Positions 35,509 to 43,971 of a stretch of DNA of 49,038 nt are shown one piece after another. Under the pieces are notes generated by a model. It ran no database searches and had not been told where the DNA came from. It worked only from the letters and a program-made list of their open reading frames with translations. Position 1 is the first letter of the stretch. Every line of letters begins with the position of its first letter. Source of the stretch: Clostridia bacterium (GTDB taxonomy: Bacteria; Bacillota; Clostridia; Oscillospirales; CAG-382); contig JAFTTN010000006.1 of the NCBI GenBank assembly GCA_017466805.1, forward strand, positions 1-49,038, written 5' to 3'. The translations under genes were made by a program, and so were the position numbers.

Positions 35509-36198
35509 ATGAATAAAGAAAACGGTTTGCGTGCTTTTGTGCGCAAAATAAAGCGCGATAAGGCTTTTCGGTTAAGGCTTGGTCTTTTAGGAACGCTGTT
35601 TGTTAATGCCGCCTATTCGGCGCTTCAGCTCGGAATGGGAATAGTCCATTCGTCGTTTTGGTTTTACTCTATGGCGGCTTATTATTTGTCGCTTGCGGCG
35701 ATGCGCTTCTTTTTGCTTCGGCACACGCTTAAATACAAAAGCAAGCCGAATTTGCGGCTCGAATACAAAAAGCACCGCGCTTGCGGAATTATATTACTTA
35801 TTATGAATCTTGCGGTGGCGTTAATGACCTTTTTTATGGTTTATTGGGGCAGAACCTTTCGCCACCACGAAATAACGGTTATTGCTTTGGCGGCGTATAC
35901 CTTCGTATCGTTTACGGTTGCGGTAATAAACGCGGTTAAAAGCAAAAGAACGCAAAGCCCGATAGTGTCTGCGGTGCGGGTAATAAATCTCGTTGCCGCC
36001 ACGGTTTCTATGCTTACACTCGAAACGACTATGCTTACCGCGTTCGATAACGGAACGATGACGCTTGCGGCAAAAAGAGTATTGCTTGCTGCGACGGGCA
36101 GCGCTGTTTCTGCGTTTATCGTTGCGGCGGCGATATATATGATAGTGTGCCCGAAAAAGAATTTAAATAAGCAACGAACTGCGAAGGAGAATAAATGA
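35509..36198 (+). CDS. Polytopic membrane protein, unknown function
   Basis: A 229-residue protein with about six helices (around residues 24-45, 50-68, 90-112, 118-138, 153-172, 188-210). MRFFLLRHTLKYK and the charged EYKKHRACG loop are the most distinctive parts. The C-terminus is basic. Proteins of this kind often sit beside two-component systems in Clostridia, but I know no tested function. ATG at 35509 is preferred to TTG at 35497 because GGATAAG precedes it. Its stop overlaps the next start by 4 bases. Confidence 0.82.
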   Translation: MNKENGLRAFVRKIKRDKAFRLRLGLLGTLFVNAAYSALQLGMGIVHSSFWFYSMAAYYLSLAAMRFFLLRHTLKYKSKPNLRLEYKKHRACGIILLIMNLAVALMTFFMVYWGRTFRHHEITVIALAAYTFVSFTVAVINAVKSKRTQSPIVSAVRVINLVAATVSMLTLETTMLTAFDNGTMTLAAKRVLLAATGSAVSAFIVAAAIYMIVCPKKNLNKQRTAKENK

Positions 36199-36599
36199 AA
36201 GAACATAGCGAGGGCTTTAATTACACCTATTCCGCAAAGGAGCAGGAGGAAATTAAGGCAATAAGAAGCAAATACAGCGTAAAAGAAGAAAAAGAGGACA
36301 AAATGGCACAGCTTCGCCGTTTGGATTGCTCGGTAGGGCAAAAGGCGCAGGCGGTCGCGATCGCGATCGGCGTTATCGGAGCGTTGCTGTTGGGTGCCGG
36401 TATGAGTCTTATTATGAGCGATCTTGCGAATATTTTGGGCGAATATATTTTTCTTGCAATGCCTATAGGTATAGTAATCGGCGTTATCGGAATGGTGCTT
36501 ACCGGTCTTGCATATCCGATATACAACTATATTATAAAAAAGGAACGCGAACGTGTTGCGCCCGAAATATTGCGGCTGACCGACGAGCTGTTGAAGTAA
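36195..36599 (+). CDS. Small two-helix membrane protein, paralogue of 32985-33350
   Basis: A 134-residue protein. A charged N-terminal helix (SAKEQEEIKAIRSKYSV) is followed by two membrane helices (AVAIAIGVIGALLLGAGMSLI, AMPIGIVIGVIGMVLTGLAYP) and a charged tail (RERVAPEILRLTDELLK). Motif order and spacing match the 32985 protein. The N-terminal RSKYSVKEE also parallels RSEYTEKES there. It overlaps the upstream gene by ATGA and ends the operon at a terminator. Confidence 0.88.
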   Translation: MKEHSEGFNYTYSAKEQEEIKAIRSKYSVKEEKEDKMAQLRRLDCSVGQKAQAVAIAIGVIGALLLGAGMSLIMSDLANILGEYIFLAMPIGIVIGVIGMVLTGLAYPIYNYIIKKERERVAPEILRLTDELLK

Positions 36600-36610
36600 A
36601 ATACAAAACA

Positions 36611-36648
36611 AAATTGAGCTTCGCTTTAAGTTCGAAGCTCAATTTTTT
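36611..36648. terminator. Bidirectional terminator between the membrane-protein operon and MATE gene
   Basis: AAATTGAGCTTCG pairs with CGAAGCTCAATTT, followed by TTT on the plus strand and preceded by A residues that serve the minus strand. Confidence 0.85.
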
Positions 36649-36652
36649 CGTT

Positions 36653-37990
36653 TTACAGATAATTGTATTTTTTACGCATTGCGACGGTAAACAGCGCCGA
36701 AAGCAAGGCTGCCATTATTTCGGCAACGACTACCGAAAGCCATATGCCGTCGAGCCCGAAAAGCTTCGGAAGCAGCAGTACCGCCAAAAGCTGAAAAACA
36801 AGCGTGCGCAGGAAGGAGATAAGTGCCGAAACCAGCCCGTTGTTGAGCGCAGTAAAGAAGCCCGAGCCGAATATGGCAAAGCCCATAAAAAAGAAGGAGA
36901 GCGAAAAAATTCGAAATCCGTGTACAGTCATTTCGGTAAGAGGTTGGCTGTAGCTAACGAATATTTTTGCCAACGGGGTAGATAAAAGCTCGGCACTTGC
37001 CAGCATTAAAACTCCGCAAACAGATAAAATCACAACGCTTTTGCGCAGAACGTTTTTTAGCTCGGCAAAATTCCGCGCGCCGTTGTTAAAGCTGATTATC
37101 GGCGCGGTGCCTACCGAATAGCCGATAAAGGTCGAAGAAAAAATCATACTTACGTACATCATAACGCCGTATGCGGCAATGCCGTCGTCGCCCGCGTGCT
37201 TTAAAAGCTGAATATTGTAAAGCATACCGACAAGGCTCATCGAAACGTTGCTCATAAATTCCGAAGAACCGTTAAGGCTTGCCTTTGCGACAGCGTGCAT
37301 ATCGAGCTTTGGCTTTACAAGCCTTAATAAGCTGTCGTTTTCGCGCGAGAAATATATCAACGGACAGATTCCGCCGATAACCTGGCTTGCCGCCGATGCG
37401 ATAGCCGCGCCCAAAAGCTTATGCTCCTGCGGGAGTGATATAACCAGAACCGCATCGAGCACCATATTTGTAACACCCGCCGCGATTATGGTTATAAGCC
37501 CGAGGTTTGCCTTTTCTGCGGCGACGCAAAAGCTTTGAAACAAAAATTGAAGCACGAAAAAGGGAAGCGCACAAACGAGAACGCGGCCGTACAGCACGCA
37601 GTTTTCGAGTATTTCTCCCTCGGCACCGAGAAGAATGGCAATATCGCGTATAAAAACGAACGAAAGCACCGCCAAAAAGACACCTATGACAAAGGTAACG
37701 GCAACGAAAAGCGAAAAATGGGAATTCGCCTTTTTTCTGTCGCCCTTGCCGAGAGTATGCGCGACTATTGCGGTACCGCCGGTGCCGAACATAAAGCCGA
37801 CAGTGGATATCATCATAAGAAACGGCATTATAAGGTTTACCGCTTTAAATGGGATATCGCCGGCGTAATTAGAAACAAAATAGCCGTCCACCACGCCGTA
37901 TATCGACGTGAATATCATCATCGCAATCGATGGGATTGAGAATTTTATTAGTTTTTTATACGTAAAATGGTCTGAAAGCTGAATACGCAT
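36653..37990 (-). CDS. MATE-family multidrug/toxin exporter
   Basis: A 445-residue inner-membrane antiporter with 12 predicted helices in two related halves. The first half contains IPSIAMMIFTSIYGVVDGYFVSNYAG and MFGTGGTAIVAHTLGKGDRKKAN; the second half contains GTAPIISFNNGARNFAELKNVLRKS, the repeat of that cytoplasmic motif. MATE proteins export cationic drugs or metabolites using Na+ or H+. ATG at 37990 follows CGGAG and matches the family start. It is a single-gene unit under a perfect consensus promoter. Confidence 0.93.
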   Translation of the reverse strand: MRIQLSDHFTYKKLIKFSIPSIAMMIFTSIYGVVDGYFVSNYAGDIPFKAVNLIMPFLMMISTVGFMFGTGGTAIVAHTLGKGDRKKANSHFSLFVAVTFVIGVFLAVLSFVFIRDIAILLGAEGEILENCVLYGRVLVCALPFFVLQFLFQSFCVAAEKANLGLITIIAAGVTNMVLDAVLVISLPQEHKLLGAAIASAASQVIGGICPLIYFSRENDSLLRLVKPKLDMHAVAKASLNGSSEFMSNVSMSLVGMLYNIQLLKHAGDDGIAAYGVMMYVSMIFSSTFIGYSVGTAPIISFNNGARNFAELKNVLRKSVVILSVCGVLMLASAELLSTPLAKIFVSYSQPLTEMTVHGFRIFSLSFFFMGFAIFGSGFFTALNNGLVSALISFLRTLVFQLLAVLLLPKLFGLDGIWLSVVVAEIMAALLSALFTVAMRKKYNYL

Positions 37991-38020
37991 AGAATGCTCC
38001 GAAAAAACGTGATCCCGACG

Positions 38021-38049
38021 ATTATAACCGTAATTGCAAAAAATGTCAA
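38021..38049 (-). promoter_or_regulatory. Consensus sigma-A promoter of the MATE gene
   Basis: On the minus strand TTGACA (38049-38044), exactly 17 bases, TATAAT (38026-38021). Both boxes are perfect, and the leader is short. Confidence 0.85.
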
Positions 38050-38076
38050 CAAAAACCAAGCTTTTTGTTTTGATAC

Positions 38077-38105
38077 TTGAAAAAAGCGCGCAGATATGTT
38101 AATCT
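38077..38105 (+). promoter_or_regulatory. Possible promoter of the second binding-protein operon
   Basis: TTGAAA (38077-38082), 17 bases, TAATCT (38100-38105). It lies back to back with the MATE promoter. Confidence 0.4.
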
Positions 38106-38132
38106 GTAAAAAAGACATACGGAGGTATGATG

Positions 38133-39683
38133 ATGAAATTAACAAAAATCGTTTGTTTAATGCTTATCGCGGTATTCTTGTGCAGTGCTTTGCTGTGCGG
38201 CTGCGAAAATAACGAAGAGGAAAGCTCGGCACCCGAGGTGTCCGATAGCAGAAAGCCTGTTTCGGAATATCAGGATGCCGACGGCGAATACGTTGCAAAA
38301 ACCAGCGGCAAGCGCTACGATGGCAAAACCATAACGTTTCTTACCTGCGGAGAATCGGTCGTTTACGAATCCGAAATTCTGCCCAACACGGTATATTACG
38401 AGGAGGGCGCAAGCCAAACCTATCCCCAAATTATCAACGACGATTTAAAAATAAGAGCAGAACAGCTCGAGCTTCAGCTTGGCTTAAAGCTCGAGGAAAT
38501 ACAGTATTACAGCCCTACCCGCAAAAACGGCGAAATGCTTCAATACGTTATGCAGGGAAGCCTTAGCAGCACCGAGGATTACCAGGTTGTAGTGCCCTGC
38601 CTTTACGACGGCGCAAGCCTTTCGCTCGGCGGACATCTATACAATCTGCGCGACCTCGAGGGCTTGCAGATAGATGCGCCCTGGTGGAATGCCGAATTTA
38701 ACGAAAGCATGACCTATGCCGGCCAGCTGTATTTTACTATCGGCGATTTGGGCTTGGTAAACAAGGCGTGCACCAGCGCACTGTTTTTCAACTACGAGCT
38801 CTGGAATAAATACGGTCTTTCCGAGGAATTCGGCGGAACGCCTTATGAGCTCGTCCGCAAGGGCGAATGGACGGTCGACGTTGTTTTCGAAGCCGCAAAG
38901 GTTATGAGCAACGATTTGAACGACGACGGAAAAATAGACTACAGCGATGAATTCGGCTGGAGCGGTCAGCTCGACGATATGTGGGGCATATTCTTCTGCT
39001 CGGGCGAAAGAATTGCGCAGGCAGACGCAGACGGATATCCTGCGATTACTATGTATAACCAGCGCAGCGCAAAGGTTATCGAAAAGCTTCAGGAATTCGT
39101 AAAGGGCAAGGATTACTACGTTTCGGCAAACGATTTCTTCGGCGTTACCTCCAGCCCCGTCGACCTCACGCGTGAAGCGTTTATAACCGGACGCTGTCTG
39201 TTCTTCAACGATGCGCTCGCATCGGTAACAAGACTCGGCGATATGGAAATGCACTTCGGCGTAGTTCCCGAGCCTAAGTTCGAAAAAACGCAGGAAAGCA
39301 TCTATTCGCTCGTTAACCCTTGGGGCGCAAGCTGCTTTGCTATCCCGACAACAGTTCTCGGCGATGATCTTACAATGACTATCGACGCGCTCAACGTGCT
39401 CGGCGCGGTTTCGAAGAATACGGTTGCGAGGGATTATCAGGAAACAGTGCTTTCTTATATGAAAACCCGCGACGACGAATCGGCGGAAATGATAAACGAA
39501 TATATACTCCCCTCGCGCGCTTGCGACATCGGTATGATTTACCAGTGGGGCGGTCTTGACGTTCTTCTTCAGAATTTGGCGTATACTCCCGTCGGCTCGT
39601 TCGCTTCGCAGTTCGAATCGAAAAAGTCCGCCGCGGAAACCGCTCTCGAGCAAACTATTGAATTTTATAAGGATAACGAATAA
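38133..39683 (+). CDS. Extracellular solute-binding lipoprotein, paralogue of 10125-11600
   Basis: A 516-residue lipoprotein with lipobox LLCGC after the signal peptide. It shares with the 10125 protein the PWWNAEFNESMTYAGQLYFTIGD segment, an EF-hand-like loop (DLNDDGKIDYSDEFGW), VVPEPKFEKTQESIYSL and the C-terminal SRACDIGMIYQWGG region. Three ATGs follow GGAGG; the third, at 38133, has the best spacing. No permease or ATPase is nearby, so this is a second orphan binding protein, here followed 3 bases later by another surface lipoprotein. A shared or general ATPase elsewhere, or a binding role without transport, are both possible. Confidence 0.9.
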   Translation: MKLTKIVCLMLIAVFLCSALLCGCENNEEESSAPEVSDSRKPVSEYQDADGEYVAKTSGKRYDGKTITFLTCGESVVYESEILPNTVYYEEGASQTYPQIINDDLKIRAEQLELQLGLKLEEIQYYSPTRKNGEMLQYVMQGSLSSTEDYQVVVPCLYDGASLSLGGHLYNLRDLEGLQIDAPWWNAEFNESMTYAGQLYFTIGDLGLVNKACTSALFFNYELWNKYGLSEEFGGTPYELVRKGEWTVDVVFEAAKVMSNDLNDDGKIDYSDEFGWSGQLDDMWGIFFCSGERIAQADADGYPAITMYNQRSAKVIEKLQEFVKGKDYYVSANDFFGVTSSPVDLTREAFITGRCLFFNDALASVTRLGDMEMHFGVVPEPKFEKTQESIYSLVNPWGASCFAIPTTVLGDDLTMTIDALNVLGAVSKNTVARDYQETVLSYMKTRDDESAEMINEYILPSRACDIGMIYQWGGLDVLLQNLAYTPVGSFASQFESKKSAAETALEQTIEFYKDNE

Positions 39684-39686
39684 TTT

Positions 39687-41006
39687 ATGAAACGAGCAGT
39701 TACGATACTGCTTTCGGCTCTGCTCTGCTTCGGGCTTGTGTCCTGCCAAGGCGGAGAGGGTGCGGAAAGCAAACCGGAAAGCGAAGCCGTATCCGAAAGC
39801 TCTTTGCCCGACACCAAGGCGCCGAAAATTCGGCTTACTCCGAAAAGCGATAAGGTTACTGTCGAAAAGGGCGAAGGCTACGATCTTTTGACCGGCGTTT
39901 ACGGCTACGATGACGTTGACGGCGATATAACCGATAAAATTATCATAGACAAGGGAGGCTTTGATCCGGATATTGCCGGAGAATACACCGTGACCTATAA
40001 TCTTAAAGACAGCGCGGGTAACGCCGCGGACGAAAAAATCCGTGTAATAACCGTTACCGAAACCGAGGTTTTAAAGGCTTACGATATTTACGATGGCGAA
40101 ATTGCGGGTGAAAAGCTGAACCCCACACCGCACGCAGTATTCGGCGGTGCTTGGTACCACAAGGTCGTTTCCTCGAAGGATAAATGGCTGGGAATCGAAG
40201 CGACCGTTACTCTGCCCGAGGTAAAGCTTTCGCGATATAAGGGCGAGCACGACGAAAGCCTCGACGTCGACCCGAATGTGAAATCGAGCGACAACCCCTC
40301 GATATATCTCGGCGGCAATGCGGGCAGCGAATCCGACGTCGGTCTTTCCTTTTCGCTTGGCGTTGTCGATACGAAAACCAACGCAATAAGCAAGGGAAGC
40401 ATAGTTTTCCGTCCCTTTTGGAGATATATTACCGAAACCGAACAGGACGTGGGCGGCTACGATGCACACGGCGGCAGATATACAGTCAGCGCAAACGGCG
40501 ACAACTGCTATGCAAACTACCATTGGAGCTATACCGAGCATTATTATCTCCCCGGCGATACCTTGCGTATTATCGTCTATTCACCCGAGCCGAATAAGCT
40601 TCAGCTTCAAATAGAGGTTATTGAAAAATCCACGCTTCCTTCCTCGGTTGCAATGCGAGAAAAATACGGCTGGAAGGACCCCGAGGATTTCCTTAGCCCG
40701 ATTTTTGCATCGTCCGGCCACGGCGGCGGCAAAAACGCGGAATTTAAGCGGGTTAACGCTATAGACCAAAGCGGCAACGAGGGCGGCAACGCGATACCGA
40801 CTAACACGGTTGTTAAAAATGCGGTGTGGCACAGCACCTACCTCTACCGCGAAATCGACGGAACCGTTTACCGCGTGCCGATGACCGAAGAGCGTCGCGC
40901 GGCTACCGATGCACCCGTCCCCGAGGGCTTCGTTATAACAGCCGACGAGGCGGAAAGCGCAATCGGAGGAGAAACCGTCACTATCAGTCCCAATAACGAG
41001 AAATAG
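39687..41006 (+). CDS. Lipoprotein with Ig-like domain and a possible carbohydrate-binding domain
   Basis: A 439-residue lipoprotein (lipobox LVSC near residue 20). Residues about 43-128 form a DUF5011-like bacterial Ig fold: VYGYDDVDGDITDKIII, then AGEYTVTYNLKDSAGNAA. The remaining 310 residues, from AYDIYDGEIAG, are a beta-rich domain with several Trp and Tyr residues (YHWSYTEHYYLPGDTLRI) that I cannot assign. It begins 3 bases after the solute-binding gene, so both are made together and may bind the same surface ligand. That link is inference. Confidence 0.88.
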   Translation: MKRAVTILLSALLCFGLVSCQGGEGAESKPESEAVSESSLPDTKAPKIRLTPKSDKVTVEKGEGYDLLTGVYGYDDVDGDITDKIIIDKGGFDPDIAGEYTVTYNLKDSAGNAADEKIRVITVTETEVLKAYDIYDGEIAGEKLNPTPHAVFGGAWYHKVVSSKDKWLGIEATVTLPEVKLSRYKGEHDESLDVDPNVKSSDNPSIYLGGNAGSESDVGLSFSLGVVDTKTNAISKGSIVFRPFWRYITETEQDVGGYDAHGGRYTVSANGDNCYANYHWSYTEHYYLPGDTLRIIVYSPEPNKLQLQIEVIEKSTLPSSVAMREKYGWKDPEDFLSPIFASSGHGGGKNAEFKRVNAIDQSGNEGGNAIPTNTVVKNAVWHSTYLYREIDGTVYRVPMTEERRAATDAPVPEGFVITADEAESAIGGETVTISPNNEK

Positions 41007-41100
41007 ACGTAAAGCAAATAAAACGAACCAAACGGCATTGTAAACGACAAGACGTAAAGGAAATGCGCTTCCGCGCTCTGCGGATTCTGCGTGAGGGCTT

Positions 41101-41829
41101 ATGGAAAAAAGAATATCGTTGATCACCGTATATAACAACGAAAAGCTCGTGCGGGAAATGACCGACAGTGCGGCGGTTCAGCAAGGAGTGAGCGTCGAGT
41201 ATATTTTGCTCGATAATCGCGGACGAAAATTCAAAAGCGCTGCCGCGGCATTGAACGAGGGTATCGAAAAATCCACCGGCGAGGTTTTGGTGTTCCTTCA
41301 CCAAGATATAGAATTTTTGTCGGAAGGCGTTTTGGAAGATATATACGACTATGCGGTCAAAAATAAAAGGGTAATATTCGGCTCGGCGGGTGTCGAAAGA
41401 CGAACCGACAGCAAAACCGGAGGCGGCCTGCTTTCGTCGATGTTTGCGGGACCCGACAAAACGAAATACAACACCTTGAGCCAACCGCAAAAGGCATTCA
41501 CCTTGGATGAATGTCTTATAGCCTGCCACCGTTCCTGTGTGAACGAGCTTCGCTTCGATGAACGCGTTTGCGATGGCTGGCACTTGTACGGTGCGGACCT
41601 TTGCTTGCAGGCACAAGCGCTTTACAGGCTCGAGGTTTACGCTGTTCCCATCGATTGCTGGCACAAATCCAACGGCAACGCCGATGAAAGCTATTTTGAA
41701 TGTCAGGAGCGGCTTGGGAAAAAATACCGTAAGTATTATAAAATCGTTAACACTACCAACGGGTACGTATATACAAATACTTTAAAACGGTTTATTCAAA
41801 AGGCTTACAGAAAAATCAGATACAGATAA
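41101..41829 (+). CDS. Family 2 glycosyltransferase
   Basis: A 242-residue GT-A fold enzyme of the short Glyco_tranf_2_5 type. The N-terminal SLITVYNNEKLVREMTDSAAVQQGVSVEYILLDN binds the nucleotide sugar. FLHQDIEFL holds the DxD-equivalent metal site, and DERVCDGWHLYGADLCLQA carries the probable catalytic Asp. No membrane helix is present. It follows the Ig-like lipoprotein by 94 bases with a GAGGGC ribosome site. It may glycosylate a cell-surface glycan or protein, but the acceptor cannot be read from sequence. Confidence 0.88.
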   Translation: MEKRISLITVYNNEKLVREMTDSAAVQQGVSVEYILLDNRGRKFKSAAAALNEGIEKSTGEVLVFLHQDIEFLSEGVLEDIYDYAVKNKRVIFGSAGVERRTDSKTGGGLLSSMFAGPDKTKYNTLSQPQKAFTLDECLIACHRSCVNELRFDERVCDGWHLYGADLCLQAQALYRLEVYAVPIDCWHKSNGNADESYFECQERLGKKYRKYYKIVNTTNGYVYTNTLKRFIQKAYRKIRYR

Positions 41830-41852
41830 AACACCTATAAGGAGAACAAAAA

Positions 41853-42689
41853 ATGAAAATAGGCGTATGCGTAATGCTCGGCGATATGGCCGATATGCCC
41901 CAAAAGTTTAAGGTTTTAAGAGAGCAGGGCTTTGATAACTGCCAGCTTCTTTCCTGGAACCCTGCACATTGGACCGACGAAAACGCGGCAAGATTGAACG
42001 AGCTGCTTGCCGAATACGGAGTAGAAATTTCTGCGTTCTGGTGCGGCTGGGAGGGTCCTTGCACTTGGAATTTCTATGAAGGGCACCAAAATCTCGGACT
42101 CGTTCCGCCCGAATACCGCGAAATGCGCGTTAAAAACCTTTGCGACGGCGCAGACTTTGCCGCAAAGCTCGGCGTTGAAAACGTGGTTACACATATGGGC
42201 TTTATTCCCGAAAACCCCAACGACCCCGAATTCGTTCCCTTCTGTAACGCGGTAAAGAGAATTGCCGACCATTTGAAGCAGAACAATCAATGGTTGCTTT
42301 TCGAAACCGGTCAGGAAACCCCTGTTACTATGCTTCGTTGCTTTGAAACCGCAGGCGCAGACAACCTCGGCGTTAACCTCGACACCGCAAACGTTATTCT
42401 TTACGGCAAGGCAAACCCGGTTGACGCTTTGGACGTTTTCGGCAAATACGTTCGCAACCTCCACGCGAAAGACGGCAGATACCCCGTAAACGGTCACGAC
42501 CTCGGTGTTGAAACCGCTATCGGCGAGGGCAAGGTAGATTTCTACGGCGTTATCAAAGGTCTGCACGAGCTTGGCTACAACGGTTATATCACCATCGAAC
42601 GTGAAATCGAGGGCGAGCAGCAGGCGAAGGATATTATTAAGGCGAAGGAATACCTTGAAAGCATTATAAAGGAAGTTACCGGTGCATAA
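41853..42689 (+). CDS. TIM-barrel sugar phosphate isomerase/epimerase-like protein
   Basis: A 278-residue cytoplasmic protein of the xylose-isomerase-like (AP endonuclease 2) superfamily. Metal ligands are visible as Glu in LLFETGQE, Asp in VNLDTANV, His in RNLHAKDG and Glu in TIEREIEG. HMGFIPENPND lies near the barrel mouth. Members isomerise or epimerise sugars and inositols, and the substrate here is unknown. It follows the glycosyltransferase by 23 bases with AAGGAGAAC before the ATG. Confidence 0.92.
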   Translation: MKIGVCVMLGDMADMPQKFKVLREQGFDNCQLLSWNPAHWTDENAARLNELLAEYGVEISAFWCGWEGPCTWNFYEGHQNLGLVPPEYREMRVKNLCDGADFAAKLGVENVVTHMGFIPENPNDPEFVPFCNAVKRIADHLKQNNQWLLFETGQETPVTMLRCFETAGADNLGVNLDTANVILYGKANPVDALDVFGKYVRNLHAKDGRYPVNGHDLGVETAIGEGKVDFYGVIKGLHELGYNGYITIEREIEGEQQAKDIIKAKEYLESIIKEVTGA

Positions 42690-43422
42690 CGCGGAAAAAT
42701 ATATCTGCCTTGCGCTTGGTGCGCTGCTGCTTTTTTCGGCTGTGCTTTATACGGTGAAATCGAATTTTACCGTAGGCACCGGGTTGGCGTACGCTTTGGG
42801 AACGTTGCTTTTGGCATACGGCTTGCTGTACGGCAGAATTTCTACGGTATTGCCGCTGTGGGCAAAGCTATGCTTCGCTTTTGCTCTTGCGTTCGTTGCG
42901 GTGTTTGTAATATCCGTGTATATTTGCGGCGCGAACGACACGGTTAATTACCGCGAGGATGCGGTTATAGTGCTCGGTGCGGGTGTAAAGGGCGAAAAAA
43001 TCGGCAGTAATCTGCAGGAACGGCTCGACACTGCGCTTGAATACCACGAAAAGAATCCGAACGCGGTTATCGTGGTAAGCGGAGGAAAGGGAAATTACGA
43101 AACGATAAGCGAAGCGCTTGCTATGGAACGTTATCTTTTGCAAAACGGTGTTCCGCAGGATAAGATTATTAAGGAAGACCGCTCGACGAGCACCGAGGAA
43201 AATTTTGCGTTTTCGAAGAAGATTCTCGATTCGCACTTCGAAAGAGAATATACCGCCGCATATATTACCAACGGCTTTCATATCTATCGCGCGGGCTGCT
43301 TGGGTAAGGCGCAGGGAATCGAGGGACTGACGCATTTGAGCGCGAAAACTCCGTGGTACACGATCGTGCCAAACGGATTGCGTGAAATGCTGGCAATATT
43401 AAAGATTTGGATTTTCGGTTAA
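42682..43422 (+). CDS. YdcF/DUF218-family membrane protein
   Basis: A 246-residue protein with three N-terminal membrane helices, then a DUF218 domain. AVIVLGAGVKGEKIGSNLQERLDTALEY, IVVSGGKGNYETISEALAMERYLL and DRSTSTEENFAFSK are the standard motifs. Family members (SanA, ElyC, YdcF) are linked to envelope integrity and lipid-carrier use, with no settled reaction. The start is GTG at 42682, overlapping the isomerase end by 8 bases. It closes the operon. Confidence 0.9.
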   Translation: MHNAEKYICLALGALLLFSAVLYTVKSNFTVGTGLAYALGTLLLAYGLLYGRISTVLPLWAKLCFAFALAFVAVFVISVYICGANDTVNYREDAVIVLGAGVKGEKIGSNLQERLDTALEYHEKNPNAVIVVSGGKGNYETISEALAMERYLLQNGVPQDKIIKEDRSTSTEENFAFSKKILDSHFEREYTAAYITNGFHIYRAGCLGKAQGIEGLTHLSAKTPWYTIVPNGLREMLAILKIWIFG

Positions 43423-43434
43423 CCGAATAAACAG

Positions 43435-43461
43435 AAAAAAGACGGAGTCTCCGTCTTTTTT
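43435..43461 (+). terminator. Terminator after the ydcF-like gene
   Basis: AAAAAAGACGG pairs with CCGTCTTTTTT around AGTCT. It begins 12 bases after the stop. Confidence 0.9.
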
Positions 43462-43530
43462 GTTTGCGAATATGATTTTGTTAACGTCGCTTGCAGGATT
43501 ATGAAAGATTTTATTCGAGAGCGAAGCGAC

Positions 43531-43596
43531 TGTCGGGGTTCCCGAAAACGAGAAATTGATTCGGTTGTTTATACAATAAGCATTGCGTCATCGAAG
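43531..43596 (-). pseudogene. Relic of the queA 3' end and its hairpin (copy B)
   Basis: On the minus strand it reads FDDAMLIV and a stop, against FGDAMLIS and a stop in queA. The 66 bases align without gaps to 43934-43999 at 44 positions by my count. The downstream part also forms a hairpin (CCGAA with TTCGG), where queA has CCCCAAAAAT with ATTTTTGGGG. Most differences in the shared codons fall at third positions. Confidence 0.6.
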
Positions 43597-43626
43597 TTTA
43601 TAGCATATAAGATGCAAAACTTCGAT

Positions 43627-43725
43627 GAGTGAAAAGATAAAAGTGAAGAGTGAACAGAAATGGTTGCTTTTTGCCAAAGCAAAAAGCTTCATTTTCTCTT
43701 ATCTTTTCTCTATTATCTCTTCTCT
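43627..43725. repeat. Imperfect inverted repeat of about 100 bp
   Basis: GAGTGAAAAGATAAAAGTGAAG on the left matches the complement of the right side, GAGAAAAGATAAGAG. GCTTTT and AAAAGC form an inner stem. It could fold into one long cruciform. Simple GTGAAGAG-type repeats of this kind occur between genes in other Clostridia. Confidence 0.5.
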
Positions 43726-43726
43726 G

Positions 43727-43753
43727 TTGATAGTATAAATCTTTTATACTATC
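43727..43753. repeat. Perfect 12-bp stem hairpin
   Basis: TGATAGTATAAA and TTTATACTATCA around TCT. The right arm overlaps the stop end of the second queA-tail relic. Confidence 0.8.
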
Positions 43754-43772
43754 AGCATAGCGTCTCCGAGTT
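43743..43772 (-). pseudogene. Second short relic of the queA 3' end (copy A)
   Basis: On the minus strand the codons read KLGDAMLIV and a stop. Six residues (GDAMLI) equal the queA end, again with third-position differences. No further queA-like sequence lies upstream of it. Confidence 0.5.
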
Positions 43773-43812
43773 TGATTGTTTATAGGATTTTAAAATACAA
43801 TAAAAATCCTTG

Positions 43813-43843
43813 TTTTTTTCAAGGACAGGCGCCTTGAAAAAAA
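43813..43843. terminator. Terminator-like hairpin in the gap
   Basis: TTTTTTTCAAGG pairs perfectly with CCTTGAAAAAAA around ACAGGCG. On the minus strand the stem itself ends in T residues, so it may be the real queA terminator. Confidence 0.55.
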
Positions 43844-43942
43844 CTCCTAAGAGTTTCGCAAGTTTGGACAAGCACAACGTGCGCGCACAAACTTGGCGCG
43901 AGCGAACGAAACTCACAAAACCTCGCCGCGCGAGTTCGGGGT

Positions 43943-43971
43943 CCCCAAAAATGAGGAACGAATTTTTGGGG
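43943..43971 (-). terminator. Hairpin directly after queA
   Basis: CCCCAAAAAT and ATTTTTGGGG pair around nine bases, directly next to the queA stop codon at 43972. No T run follows on the minus strand, so termination may be weak. Confidence 0.55.

Larger units (their letters stand above)
43423..43971. other. Hairpin-rich gap with decayed copies of the queA 3' end
   Basis: No intact gene is present. From left to right it holds the ydcF-like terminator, a 66-bp relic of the queA tail plus hairpin, a long imperfect inverted repeat of GTGAAAAGATAA character, a second queA-tail relic inside a hairpin, another hairpin, and the queA downstream hairpin. The density of inverted repeats is the highest in the window. 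Confidence 0.75.
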
